A stretch of DNA of 64,000 bases from Methylocaldum sp035627495 (GCF_035627495.1 NZ_DASPLO010000076.1:1-64000); one strand, 5' to 3'. Positions 36,640-46,392 are shown, numbered from the stretch's first letter. Numbers and translations are program-made. The notes: a model not told the origin generated them from the letters alone.

Positions 36640-38103
36640 ATGAGCAGCACATCATCGACATTGGGCAACAAGGTTCTATCGGGATTGATCTGGTCGGCCG
36701 TCCGCAACTGGGGCGGTCGGCTGGCGAGCATCGCCGTATTTTTCCTGCTGGCCAGATTGCTGTCGCCGGAGGAGTTCGGCGTGTTTGCCGCCGCGGCGGC
36801 GGTGCTCGCCTTCGTCGAGATCTTCGTCGAGCAGGGCCTCGGCGACGCCATCGTGCAGCAGCCCACCATCGGCCCGCGGGAATTGAATACGGCCTTCCTG
36901 GCCAATTTCGTCTTCGCCGTTCTCTTGGTCGCGGCCATGTGGTGGGGCTCCCCCTACATCGCTTCCGCGATGAAAATCGACCGCCTGACCGAAATTCTCC
37001 GGGTCGCCAGCCTGGGAATTTTCATCAACGCTCTCGGTCTGTGCCAGCTGGCTTTGTTCCGGCGGAATTTCCAGTACCGTTGGCTGGCCGTCAGGACTTT
37101 GGTCTCGACCTTCCTGGCCGGAGCGGCCGGGGTTTGGCTGGCCTTGGCCGGATTCGGCGTCTGGAGCCTGATCGGGCAATTCCTCCTCGGTGCGTTGATC
37201 AACCTGGTATTGCTCTGGGCCAAACCGATCTGGAAGCCGGGCCTGAGTTTCAGCACCACAGGGTTTGGACGGCTCGTCCGCTACGGAAGCAATATCCTCG
37301 GCATGCGCTTGCTGGATTTCGCCAATACCCGGGCCATCGAGCTGGCCATAGGCGCATGGCTGGGGGCCGCCACGCTCGGGCTCTACGCCGTCGGTTCCCG
37401 CATCTACACCATCATGATGCAGCTCCTCAGCTCGGTGGTGCTGGATGTGGCCCATGCCGGCTTCTCGCGGATCGCCGGGGAACGGGAGCGATTGGCCCAG
37501 GCGTATTACCGGGCGATCACCGCCACCGCGGCCCTGGCGATGCCTTGCTTCGTCCTCGTTTCGGCGGTCGCGGCGGAACTGTGCGTCACGGTGTTCGGCG
37601 CCAAATGGGCCGAGAGCGCGGACATTCTGGCGCCGCTCGCTCTGCTGGGGGCGGTGCAGACGCTCCAGTACTACAACGGCTCCGGACTGAATGCCATCGG
37701 CCGGTCCTCCACCACGCTGTCGATCGCAATCGTCAAGGTGATGGGTACCGGCGCCGCGCTGATCGCGACGAAAGGGCAAGGCTTCGACGCAACCGTCAAG
37801 GCTTACGTGCTCGCGCAACTCGTCGCCACGCCGTTGAGCTTCTATTTCGGGAGAAAGCACCTAGGGGTATCCATCCGGAGGATCGTGCGGTGCGTTTTTC
37901 CGTTCGTCCTGTCGGCGGCGGCCATGTTTTTCGCGGTCGGAGCGATAAGCGCCGAGATCGCCGATGTAGGTCTGAACCCGCTAACGGATCTGGCCGTGAA
38001 GATTGGGGCCGGGATAGCGGTTTACGCCGCGGGGGTTGCGCTCCTGGGCCGGCGCCATTTGATTGAATCGATGCAAACTATCAAGTCCATGAGGCGCGGA
38101 TGA
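36640..38103 (+). CDS. Polysaccharide flippase, Wzx-like (MOP superfamily)
   Basis: Inner-membrane flippase of 487 residues with about 12-14 TM helices, starting GLIWSAVRNWGGRLASIAVFF and LARLLSPEEFGVFA, the typical Wzx/MATE-like opening. It should turn undecaprenyl-linked repeat units to the periplasm for the polymerase. Its stop overlaps the pyruvyltransferase start (ATGA). The central LNAIGRSSTTL motif is common in lipopolysaccharide biosynthesis flippases. Confidence 0.88.
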   Translation: MSSTSSTLGNKVLSGLIWSAVRNWGGRLASIAVFFLLARLLSPEEFGVFAAAAAVLAFVEIFVEQGLGDAIVQQPTIGPRELNTAFLANFVFAVLLVAAMWWGSPYIASAMKIDRLTEILRVASLGIFINALGLCQLALFRRNFQYRWLAVRTLVSTFLAGAAGVWLALAGFGVWSLIGQFLLGALINLVLLWAKPIWKPGLSFSTTGFGRLVRYGSNILGMRLLDFANTRAIELAIGAWLGAATLGLYAVGSRIYTIMMQLLSSVVLDVAHAGFSRIAGERERLAQAYYRAITATAALAMPCFVLVSAVAAELCVTVFGAKWAESADILAPLALLGAVQTLQYYNGSGLNAIGRSSTTLSIAIVKVMGTGAALIATKGQGFDATVKAYVLAQLVATPLSFYFGRKHLGVSIRRIVRCVFPFVLSAAAMFFAVGAISAEIADVGLNPLTDLAVKIGAGIAVYAAGVALLGRRHLIESMQTIKSMRRG

Positions 38104-39455
38104 TTGAACAAGGTTCTAGTAAGACCCAAAAGGCGATCAGGATCAAGAACGTTCGGGCGAAGGGGTTTCGCGCCCGCCTGAGAGAGTTCCTGCGGGTCCC
38201 GATGCTGTATCGGGAATGGCAGCACGAAAAGCGGCAATTGGCCAATCCGTCTTCTCCGGACCCGCTCAAAGCCTGCAACTCGATCCTCATCGCTCCGTGC
38301 GATCCGGTCACGCTCGCAGGCTCCAAGGGCGACGAGGCCATGATCACGGCATTCGTCGAACGAATCCGCGAGTTCAACCCCGACTGCCGATTCGGGCTGC
38401 TGACCTACCACGACCGGGTTCCCGAGACGCTTGCCGGCCTCGGCGCTCGCCCCGAGCCGGTCTGGGCGAATCCCAAATGGTCGCTCCGCCAACTGGTCCG
38501 GACCGTGTCCCGGTACGAGGGACTGGCGATCGTCGGCGGCGATGTGATGGATGGCTACTACACCCCGCTGACCGCTCTGCGCTTGTGGGTGGTCGGCGAT
38601 ATGGCGGCGCGGCTCGGAAAGCGAAGCGCGATTCTAGGATTCTCGTTCAACGACAAACCGTCCCCGCGTTTGCGGCGCTGCCTCGATTCGCTCGATCGGC
38701 GCTTCGTCGTTTCAGTCCGGGACGAGGTTTCGCTCGAACGCTTCAGGCGTTTCTCCGCTACCGAAGCACGGCTGGTCGCCGACGCGGCCTTTCTGTTAAG
38801 GCCCTCGTTCAGCGAACGGATCGAAGCCGTATGCTTTTGGGCCGATTCGCAACGGGCGGCGGGGCGTACGGTGGTGGGCTTCAATCTCCATCCGATGCTG
38901 ATCAAGGAGGGCGACCAAACCCGGCGCTCGGCGATGATCGACGCCTCGATAACCGCGCTGCGCAATGTCGCGGTGCGGGACGACGTGAGCTATCTGCTCA
39001 TCTCGCACGATTTTCGCGGCGGCCCGATGGGGGACGAAGCCGTTCTCGGCCCGATTTTCGAAGGTCTTCAGGGCGAGTTGGGCGAGCGGATTCGCTACTG
39101 GAAGGATCGCTTCTCCGCAAAGGAATTGAAGGCGATCGCCGGCGTAACGGATGCGGTGCTTACCGGACGGATGCACTTGGCGGTCGCGGCGCTCGGCCAG
39201 GGCGTGCCGATCGTCGCCGTCACCTACCAAGGCAAGTTCGAAGGGCTCCTCAGACACTTCGATCTTCCCGAACGTCTGGCGGTGTCGCCCGAGACCATTC
39301 TCGTTTCTTCGCGCCTGGCGTCGCTGATCGACGAATTGATCGCATCCCGCGAAGTGCTCGCGGCCTCGATTGCGGAATTTTGGCCGAGGGTTGAGCGACG
39401 CGCCTTGCTCAACATCGAGCCCTTCCTCGCGCAGGGGGCGGATGCCGCGTTTTGA
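38100..39455 (+). CDS. Polysaccharide pyruvyltransferase family protein
   Basis: Cytoplasmic enzyme of 451 residues, PF04230 family, that would put ketal-linked pyruvate on a sugar using phosphoenolpyruvate. Visible motifs are GSKGDEAMITAFVERI (about 78-93), the AIVGGDVMDGYY region, ILGFSFND and the C-terminal VLTGRMHLAVAALGQGVPIVAV, which is diagnostic. The product would be acidic. The first 55 residues are basic and unconserved-looking. It overlaps the flippase gene by four bases. Confidence 0.85.
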   Translation: MIEQGSSKTQKAIRIKNVRAKGFRARLREFLRVPMLYREWQHEKRQLANPSSPDPLKACNSILIAPCDPVTLAGSKGDEAMITAFVERIREFNPDCRFGLLTYHDRVPETLAGLGARPEPVWANPKWSLRQLVRTVSRYEGLAIVGGDVMDGYYTPLTALRLWVVGDMAARLGKRSAILGFSFNDKPSPRLRRCLDSLDRRFVVSVRDEVSLERFRRFSATEARLVADAAFLLRPSFSERIEAVCFWADSQRAAGRTVVGFNLHPMLIKEGDQTRRSAMIDASITALRNVAVRDDVSYLLISHDFRGGPMGDEAVLGPIFEGLQGELGERIRYWKDRFSAKELKAIAGVTDAVLTGRMHLAVAALGQGVPIVAVTYQGKFEGLLRHFDLPERLAVSPETILVSSRLASLIDELIASREVLAASIAEFWPRVERRALLNIEPFLAQGADAAF

Positions 39456-39485
39456 ATCAGTGACGATAAAGCGAGGGTTTCAACA

Positions 39486-41489
39486 ATGAGATATCTACGG
39501 TTATGGAGCGGGCTTGCGTTGGTGCTGGCGGGAGCGGTGTTTGCACCGACGGCCGTAGGCGAAACCGGGCCGTCGCCGAGCCTGCCCGGCAATGAGGACA
39601 TCAAAGCCGCCTTCGCCGCGCTGAAGGCGGGCGAAGGCGGCTACGCACCGGCCCGTGCCGCCCGCGAGTACTGGGACGCGGCCCGTCGGCGCGTGGCGCA
39701 GGACCCGCGCTGGACGGCTTGGTTGCAGGAGCGAACCGACTGGGTCGACAACTGGATGACCACGACCCGCGATCGCGCGGACTGGGTCGCGGGCTGGATG
39801 CACGACTACGTCGATCCGAACACGGGCGCTCTCCTCCACTGGACACCCGATCAGCCGATACCGCCCGACGAACCCGGCAACGAAAAACTGCGCGCCGCCT
39901 GGATCGCCCACAATCGGACGTACAACATCGATCGCGTGCTGGACGCGGCCCGATTGTTCCGCCTGACGACGGGCAATACGCGCTACTTCGATTGGGCGGC
40001 TTCGCAGCTCGATTTCTACGCCGATGCTTACCGCGGCTTTCCCCTGCGCAACTGGAACGGCCAGGCCCGGCTGATGAGCCAGAGTCTGGATGAAGCGACA
40101 CGCGGCTTGGTGTTGATCGAAGCGGTCCGGCTGCTGAGGCCCCAGCTCCCGACCGCCCGCGCGGACCACTGGCGCGATGGGCTGTTCCTGCCATTGGCGG
40201 CCAACGTGATGGCCTCCTCGCGCGAGGTTCACAACATCGCCGTGTGGCATGCCGCGGCCGTGACCCTGATCGGGCTCGAGTTCCAACAGCCCGAGTTGAT
40301 CCAATTCGGCAAGACGTCGGCCCTGGGCATCCCCTCGCTCCTGACGAAGGGCGTGTCGCCGGACTGGTTCTGGTACGAAAACTCCATTTCCTATCAGGAT
40401 TACGTGGTCCAGGCCTTGGTGGAGATGCTGGTCGGCGCTTCGCTGCGCGGGCGGCTGGACGAGTTCACGCGGGAACTCTGGATCGCCCAGAACCTGATGA
40501 TCGCGCCGATGACGGTCCGTTTCGCCCATGAGAACGCCCCGACCCCCAACGATTCGCAGCCCGACCGCAAGGCACCGAACCGCAAGCTGTGGGCGGCGTC
40601 GCGCCGGGTATTGCCGACCTGGATCGGACTGGACGAAGCGAAGAAACTGACGACCTGGGACACCTTGCTCGATCCACCCAAGTCGGTGGCCTCGGTGCCC
40701 GCACTGCCCGACGTCGTATCGGGCCCGGTGCCGGGACTGGATGCCGTCCAAATCGTGAAGAACGGCTGGCACGCCTTGTTGCGCTACGGCCAGAAGGCGA
40801 AATTTCATGCCCAGCAGGAATCCCTCGCTTATGACCTGCAATACGGCGACACCTGGATTCTCAAAGATGCCGGCACCGTCGGCTACGGCTCTCCGCTGCA
40901 CAACAACTATTTCCGCCGAGCGCCGGCACAGAACGTACCTTTGGTCGATGGTGACGGGCAAAACCCCTGGCCCTCCGAGGGACAACTCGACGACGTCGCG
41001 GCGGACGGCTCATCCGCGGCGGTTTCCCATCCGAACTACCGTCCCGGCGTGACGGCGGCAAGGCGTCTCGCCATCGGACCCAACGGCTTTGTCGACACGG
41101 TGCAGGTGAAAACCGCCTCCGAAACCCCGCACGCGATCGGCGTGGTCATGAACACCGCCTGCGCCGTGGCCGCCGTCGACCAGACTTTGGCGACGGGGCC
41201 GTCGCTGCCCACTGCAACGGCGTTCCGTCACTGGAAGAACTGGGTCGCCTACTCGGCTCCGGGCACCTGGAGCGCTACGCTCGACTGCGCCGGCCAGCGG
41301 TTTGCCCTGACGATATCCGGATCGTCCATGCAGCGGGCGTATGTGGGGACCGTCCCCGATTCTGCGCCGCCTTATACCCGCCGGGGTCTCTACGTCGAAG
41401 CCTTGGCGCGGGAAGCGCAATTCACTCTGGCGTTCCGCCCGCTCGAATTGCCCCAGGCGTCGGCGGGCCCATCAGGCGGCGAGCAATAA
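39486..41489 (+). CDS. Secreted heparinase/alginate-lyase-like protein
   Basis: Periplasmic or exported protein of 667 residues with a signal peptide (about 1-26, cleaved after AVGE). An alpha/alpha-toroid domain (about 100-380) contains NWNGQARLMSQSLDEATRGL, REVHNIAVWHA and DWFWYENSISYQDY. A beta-sandwich domain follows (about 420-660, with LLRYGQKAKFHAQQES). This fits the alginate-lyase/heparinase II-III type polysaccharide lyases. It could trim or degrade the locus's polymer during export. Substrate not known. Confidence 0.75.
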   Translation: MRYLRLWSGLALVLAGAVFAPTAVGETGPSPSLPGNEDIKAAFAALKAGEGGYAPARAAREYWDAARRRVAQDPRWTAWLQERTDWVDNWMTTTRDRADWVAGWMHDYVDPNTGALLHWTPDQPIPPDEPGNEKLRAAWIAHNRTYNIDRVLDAARLFRLTTGNTRYFDWAASQLDFYADAYRGFPLRNWNGQARLMSQSLDEATRGLVLIEAVRLLRPQLPTARADHWRDGLFLPLAANVMASSREVHNIAVWHAAAVTLIGLEFQQPELIQFGKTSALGIPSLLTKGVSPDWFWYENSISYQDYVVQALVEMLVGASLRGRLDEFTRELWIAQNLMIAPMTVRFAHENAPTPNDSQPDRKAPNRKLWAASRRVLPTWIGLDEAKKLTTWDTLLDPPKSVASVPALPDVVSGPVPGLDAVQIVKNGWHALLRYGQKAKFHAQQESLAYDLQYGDTWILKDAGTVGYGSPLHNNYFRRAPAQNVPLVDGDGQNPWPSEGQLDDVAADGSSAAVSHPNYRPGVTAARRLAIGPNGFVDTVQVKTASETPHAIGVVMNTACAVAAVDQTLATGPSLPTATAFRHWKNWVAYSAPGTWSATLDCAGQRFALTISGSSMQRAYVGTVPDSAPPYTRRGLYVEALAREAQFTLAFRPLELPQASAGPSGGEQ

Positions 41490-41498
41490 GCCCTGCCT

Positions 41499-42704
41499 AT
41501 GCGCATCACGATGGTCTGCAACGAGCTGCCGTTTCCGCCCGGACACGGTGGGCTGGTCGACGTGTGGCGCCGGCTATGCGCCATGAAGTCGGCGGGCGTT
41601 CGCATTCATCTCGTCTGCTGGGGCGGCGGAACAGCCGGGACGCCGCAACCGGAACATCTCGGCAAGGTACGGGAAGTCGTGGAGGAACTGCACGTTTTCC
41701 CGTTCGAACGGAACTGGCCCTCGCGTATCGAGCGGATGGTACGCCTGTGGCGACTGCCCTGGCGCGTGGCCTCGCGCACGTTGACTCCCGATGCTTTTCG
41801 TTCCCTGCTCGATGCGCAACGCGCTTTCGGTAGCCGAGCGGTCTGGCTGGACGCCCCGTACGGCGGCGAGGTGGCGCGCCGCTTGGCGCGCGAACTGAGG
41901 GCGCCTTTGCTCTACCGCTCCCACAATATCGAGCATCAGTACACCAGACATCAGGCAAGAATTGCCCGAACGGTACGAGAACGGGTTCGGTGGGCTCTCA
42001 GTCTGATCAATCTGAACCGTTACGAGCGCGGGATTCTGAACGAGAGCTCCGCGTTCTTCGATATCTCCGTCGACGACCTTGCCCATTGGAAGAAGCTCGG
42101 GTTTATGTCCGGACATTGGCTGCCGCCCTTGGTGGACGAGGTTTTCGCGGAACGCCTGAGTGCGCCCAGGGAGGCTTCGCCCAGGTTCGACGTCGGCTAT
42201 CTCGGCAACCTGTTCATGCCCAACAACGTCGAAGGCTTAGTCTGGTTCCTGGAAAAGGTGGCGCCACGGCTTCTCGATGCGCGGCCCGGATTGTGCCTGT
42301 TCGTCGCGGGCAGCCATCCTTCCGATCGGATACGAGCGGCGCTCGCGGCCCGCCCCGAAGTCACGCTGATCGAAAATCCACCGGAGGCCGTCTCGATCTT
42401 GCGCGATGCGCAGGTCTTGATCAACCCCGTATTCGCGGGCAGCGGAGTCAACGTCAAGTCGGTCGAAATGCTCTTTTCCCCTGCCGAATTGATAAGCACG
42501 CCCCAAGGCTTGGCCGGACTTCCCGACGAGGTCAAGCGCTGCTTCCGAATCAGCCAAGACGAATCCGGGTTCGCGTCCGCGATTCTCGACGGACTGAGGG
42601 CTCCGCCGGTGGGCAGTGCGTCGGGCTCCGAGAGCCGCGCGGCGGCGCGGTCCTATTTCCGTGCCAAGCGGATCGATGAAATTTTGCCGATTCTGTTTCG
42701 CTAG
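41499..42704 (+). CDS. Glycosyltransferase family 4 (GT-B)
   Basis: Transferase of 401 residues starting RITMVCNELPFPPGHGGLVD, a common N-terminus of GT4 enzymes in exopolysaccharide loci. The acceptor half has LLYRSHNIEHQYTRHQ. The donor half has DVGYLGNLFMPNNVEGLVWF and INPVFAGSGVNVKSVEMLF. It starts 10 bases after the lyase gene. It is clearly similar in layout to the transferase at 35374-36630, so the two may be related by duplication. Confidence 0.84.
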   Translation: MRITMVCNELPFPPGHGGLVDVWRRLCAMKSAGVRIHLVCWGGGTAGTPQPEHLGKVREVVEELHVFPFERNWPSRIERMVRLWRLPWRVASRTLTPDAFRSLLDAQRAFGSRAVWLDAPYGGEVARRLARELRAPLLYRSHNIEHQYTRHQARIARTVRERVRWALSLINLNRYERGILNESSAFFDISVDDLAHWKKLGFMSGHWLPPLVDEVFAERLSAPREASPRFDVGYLGNLFMPNNVEGLVWFLEKVAPRLLDARPGLCLFVAGSHPSDRIRAALAARPEVTLIENPPEAVSILRDAQVLINPVFAGSGVNVKSVEMLFSPAELISTPQGLAGLPDEVKRCFRISQDESGFASAILDGLRAPPVGSASGSESRAAARSYFRAKRIDEILPILFR

Positions 42705-42740
42705 ACACTCGCAGCCGTGAATAGCCATAACCCGGTCCGC

Positions 42741-44957
42741 ATGTTTTTCGGAAATTGCATCGAGAACAGAGCTTCCCATGGGCTCGGCGCATTGCGGAAG
42801 AGCATCAAGCCGCTCTGTATCACGCTTACTGTGTTGCTGGCGAGCGTCCCAAGCGGCAGAGAAGTCCGTTGTGATCCCGGGAGAGGCGATTCGGCCGTGT
42901 TTGTTTCAATCGATCACCCAGGCAATCCGGCTGACCAGGTGACGGGGTGGGGGAAAGTGGATTACTCGTTTGAAATTTCCAGATACGAGGTCACTAACGA
43001 GGAATACGCCGAATTCCTGAATGCTGTGGCGCGCCATGGCGATTCGAAAGGCCTTTACTCGCCCCTGATGAGCCAACACTTTTTCGGTGGGATACGGGCG
43101 GAGCCGCACGGCAACCAAATCCATTATCGAGTGAAGCCGGGATATGCCCGCCGGCCGGTCACCTTCGTATCTTGGTTCGATGCGGTTCGATATGCGAATT
43201 GGCTGCACTTCGGAAAGCCGAATCCGGGGTATGCCGTATTGGGCACTACGGAGGGAAATGCCGCCACTGGAGCCTATGACACCTCGAAACTGGAGAGTTT
43301 GGGCGATGGTGCGAATGTTAAGAGAAACGCGAACGCGCTCTATTGGATACCCAACCGCAATGAGTGGATCAAGGCCGGCTTCTACGACCCTGCTCGGAAA
43401 GGCTATCGGGAGTTCGCGACCGGATCTGACGAGAGACCTTCGGCATTAGCGCCGACCGATAAGTTCAATAGCGCCAATTTCTATTCCGGAAGATGGGCTG
43501 CCCCTTTTCCGCATCTCACCAAGGTGGGCTCTTACCCCGGATCGAGCAGTTCTTTCGGAACTTTCGACCAGGCGGGAAACGTTATGGAGTGGGTAGAGGA
43601 TCGAAACGGCTTGGGACGCATGGCACTCGGAGGATCTCTCTTCATGTACGGCTCGGCGCTGCGCAGAAGCTACCGCGACAGCGAACTGCCGGACCAAAAG
43701 CTTGCCACCTTTGGATTCAGGGTTGCCCGCACCGCCAAACCGATTCGTTCGGTCGCGGCTGCACATTCCCTTCCGCTAAATCCCGATCCTGTGGAGCGTA
43801 CGAAAGAGGCTACCGCACGTGGGGCGACGGCTGTTCCAGACGTCCGGGACGATAGAAGCATAGGGGCCGACATGGCGTTCGTGAAGGTGACATATCCAGG
43901 GAATGGCAACGATCCTCTTTATGGCCACGGGTGCACACCGTATTCGTTCGAGATCGGCAAATACGAGATCACCAATCTTCAATATGCGGATTTCTTGAAC
44001 GCCGTTGCGTCGAAATCCGATCCGTTCCAACTGTTCCATGAAGATATGCAGTTGGGAGTCGTAGGCGGCATTGACAGACGCAAGAACGACGATGAGTTCG
44101 TTTATTCCGCTAAAGCAGGCTGGGAAGACCGCCCGGTGACCTATTTATCTTGGTATATGCTGGCCCGAATGGCCAATTGGTATCACTACGGGAAACCGAG
44201 AACCGGGCGGTCTGAGCTCGGAACGACAGAGGGAACCGAGTCGCGAGGCGCTTACGACACCCGCGCGTTCCCGATCGCACCGGAGGTACCTGTCGAAGTT
44301 TCAAAGCTTCCACCCATGAGAAATCGGGGGGCGAAGTTTTGGATCCCGAGCAATGACGAATGGTACAAGGCGGCCTACTTCGATCCCTTGAAGCCTGGAG
44401 AAAGGAAATATTGGGATTACCCGTTGATGACCGACAACTCACCCAACAATTCCCTACCGCCAGGAGATCGAAACACGGCTAATTATCAAACGACCCGGCT
44501 CGGTGTCGGGGAGCCGTGGTACGTCGCGAGAGTCAACGACTATCCGAACGCCGCAAGTTTCTTCGGGGCACAGGGTATGGCGGGAAATGTTTGGGAATGG
44601 ATCGAAGAGTGGCGAAGTCAAGGTCTAGGGACGTGCTGGCGCTGCGAAACCTGGACGCGCGGACTTAGAGGAGGCTCCTTCAACTACTCGTACGTCGGAT
44701 TGCATGCACTCAATCTGGATCCCGGAGATCCCGCTCATGGGTACTTTGTCTATGGCGGCCGATTGGCCAGGGCATCGTCCGTGGAAACAGATACGGTGAA
44801 GGAGGCAAGTTGCGGAAGGCTCGACATGCTTTTCCGGAATTTGACGCCAAGCTGGGCTGCCGTCTATGGCTCGGTTGTCGGAATGGGTGCTTCGCTGTTG
44901 ATCGGGCTAGTCGTTATCGGGATTCGACGGTACGGAAAGTCTCGCCGCATAGGCTGA
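42741..44957 (+). CDS. Double formylglycine-generating-enzyme-like protein with C-terminal anchor
   Basis: Protein of about 738 residues with a signal-like hydrophobic stretch (about 22-34, LCITLTVLLASV), two FGE-sulfatase/SUMF1-type domains in tandem (about 50-335 and 380-690) and one TM helix near the C-terminus (about 700-725) followed by basic residues. Each copy has the YEVTNEEYAEFLNAV/YEITNLQYADFLNAV motif, RPVTFVSW/RPVTYLSW, an FWIP/YWIP segment and AGNVMEW/AGNVWEW. Only the second copy has a Cys pair (GTCWRCETW); the first lacks it. No sulfatase is encoded nearby. A structural or copper-independent role is possible. GTG 42717 is an alternative start. Confidence 0.75.
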   Translation: MFFGNCIENRASHGLGALRKSIKPLCITLTVLLASVPSGREVRCDPGRGDSAVFVSIDHPGNPADQVTGWGKVDYSFEISRYEVTNEEYAEFLNAVARHGDSKGLYSPLMSQHFFGGIRAEPHGNQIHYRVKPGYARRPVTFVSWFDAVRYANWLHFGKPNPGYAVLGTTEGNAATGAYDTSKLESLGDGANVKRNANALYWIPNRNEWIKAGFYDPARKGYREFATGSDERPSALAPTDKFNSANFYSGRWAAPFPHLTKVGSYPGSSSSFGTFDQAGNVMEWVEDRNGLGRMALGGSLFMYGSALRRSYRDSELPDQKLATFGFRVARTAKPIRSVAAAHSLPLNPDPVERTKEATARGATAVPDVRDDRSIGADMAFVKVTYPGNGNDPLYGHGCTPYSFEIGKYEITNLQYADFLNAVASKSDPFQLFHEDMQLGVVGGIDRRKNDDEFVYSAKAGWEDRPVTYLSWYMLARMANWYHYGKPRTGRSELGTTEGTESRGAYDTRAFPIAPEVPVEVSKLPPMRNRGAKFWIPSNDEWYKAAYFDPLKPGERKYWDYPLMTDNSPNNSLPPGDRNTANYQTTRLGVGEPWYVARVNDYPNAASFFGAQGMAGNVWEWIEEWRSQGLGTCWRCETWTRGLRGGSFNYSYVGLHALNLDPGDPAHGYFVYGGRLARASSVETDTVKEASCGRLDMLFRNLTPSWAAVYGSVVGMGASLLIGLVVIGIRRYGKSRRIG

Positions 44958-45019
44958 TGGGAAGGGTTTGCGCAAGAGATTGAAAGCGTTACGTTTAAGA
45001 CTGCAAGCATCGAGTAGTC

Positions 45020-46234
45020 ATGTATAAGCCGAAGGCGAAAACCATCATTTCCCTCGCGTTTTTGGTGTGGACGGAAGCCTCTTTCGGCTCCGCCGATCCT
45101 ACCGACACTTTTCAGCCCTATTTATCGGAGACACTGACCTACGACGACAATCTTTTCCGCCGCTCTAACAAGATCAATCCGAACGCGCCGATAAACGGAT
45201 CGGAACGCTGGGACTTGATCAACCGGTTTTCCGCGGGTCTTAAAACTTATATTCCGGTGAGTCGGCAAGAATTCCAGCTCGAGGGTAAGGTCGACGACAA
45301 CCATTACGCCAACCACGATCAGCTGAACCATGTCTCATCCTTGGGAAAAGGAACATGGAAATGGCAAGCGGGAACCTCCTTCGGCGGGATACTTGGTTAC
45401 GGCTACAGGCAGTATTTGGGAGGTTTTACCAACACGGGTTTTTTCGGAAAGGATCTCATCACGGACAATACAGCCTTAGTCGATATCAATTACAAATTCA
45501 ATCCCGGCTGGAGATTGAACGGACAATACCGATGGCTGAACAGCGAGCATGACGCACCCCAGCGGACGTTTCTGGATTTGATTAGCAACACCGGTATCGT
45601 AGGGCTGCACTATAAATCTCCCGACCAGAATACGATCGGCGTTCAGTACCGGCACACGGATGCGCGCCTGCCGAATCGGGAGCGGATTTTGTCTTCGCTG
45701 ATCGACAATCAGTACCAGGAACATGAAGTTAGCGCCCTCTACACGTGGCGGATTACCGGAAAATCTCTGATGGATGGGCGCCTCGGCTATCTCATGCGCC
45801 ATCATGAGCAATTTTCTCAACGGGATTATCAAGGCGAGGTTTGGCGACTCAATTATCAATGGACGCCGACGGGAAAAACCGTGATTACGCTATCGGGTTG
45901 GGGAGATTTGTTGAGCGATACCTCGGATATCGCGGCCAGCTATATCGTCACCAAAGGATTGAGTATCAGCCCCACGTGGTCGGTAACACCAAAGATCGAC
46001 CTGCAAGCGAAATTCAGCTGGGAAGAACGGCAGTACGCCGGCGATCCGAACATACTCGCCGGAGTGAAAACCCGCGAAGACACGATCATGACCGGCCAAT
46101 TATCGGCTTCCTATGACTTTGCCGATCACGGCCAATTGAACATCGTCTACCGGAAAGAAAACCGGGACTCCAGTCGCGCGTTTTCCGATTACGAATACAA
46201 CACGGTTTTTGCCAATGCCATCCTGAAGTTTTAA
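45020..46234 (+). CDS. epsL: EpsL-like outer-membrane polysaccharide protein
   Basis: Predicted outer-membrane beta-barrel of 404 residues with an N-terminal signal peptide (about 1-24). Alternating strands run throughout (DTFQPYLSETLTYDDNLFR at the start), and the C-terminus ends in an outer-membrane-type aromatic residue (NAILKF). This matches the XrtB/PEP-CTERM-associated EpsL family, thought to act in polysaccharide export or secretion across the outer membrane. It closes the eps locus, followed by a 158-base gap before nadA. Confidence 0.85.
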   Translation: MYKPKAKTIISLAFLVWTEASFGSADPTDTFQPYLSETLTYDDNLFRRSNKINPNAPINGSERWDLINRFSAGLKTYIPVSRQEFQLEGKVDDNHYANHDQLNHVSSLGKGTWKWQAGTSFGGILGYGYRQYLGGFTNTGFFGKDLITDNTALVDINYKFNPGWRLNGQYRWLNSEHDAPQRTFLDLISNTGIVGLHYKSPDQNTIGVQYRHTDARLPNRERILSSLIDNQYQEHEVSALYTWRITGKSLMDGRLGYLMRHHEQFSQRDYQGEVWRLNYQWTPTGKTVITLSGWGDLLSDTSDIAASYIVTKGLSISPTWSVTPKIDLQAKFSWEERQYAGDPNILAGVKTREDTIMTGQLSASYDFADHGQLNIVYRKENRDSSRAFSDYEYNTVFANAILKF

Positions 46235-46392
46235 CCCCCCAAGTCCGCATTTGTCACACCGCTTTGTGGCGAGGGAGTACGGTGCACCACAGCGCGACTG
46301 GAGGGGTGTAATAAATGCGGCTAGCACCGACTATTACGCACTATTTTGCTGTGTTATTATCGGCTTTATCACACTAGCGTTACCGTCGAATT

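Noticed and set aside
36676..37860. 394-codon minus-strand open frame over the flippase gene
   Set aside because: GC-rich antisense shadow with low-complexity, charged protein sequence; the flippase is clear on the other strand.
39501..40985. 494-codon minus-strand open frame over the lyase gene
   Set aside because: Antisense shadow with His/Arg-rich low-complexity sequence; the plus-strand protein has signal peptide and domains.
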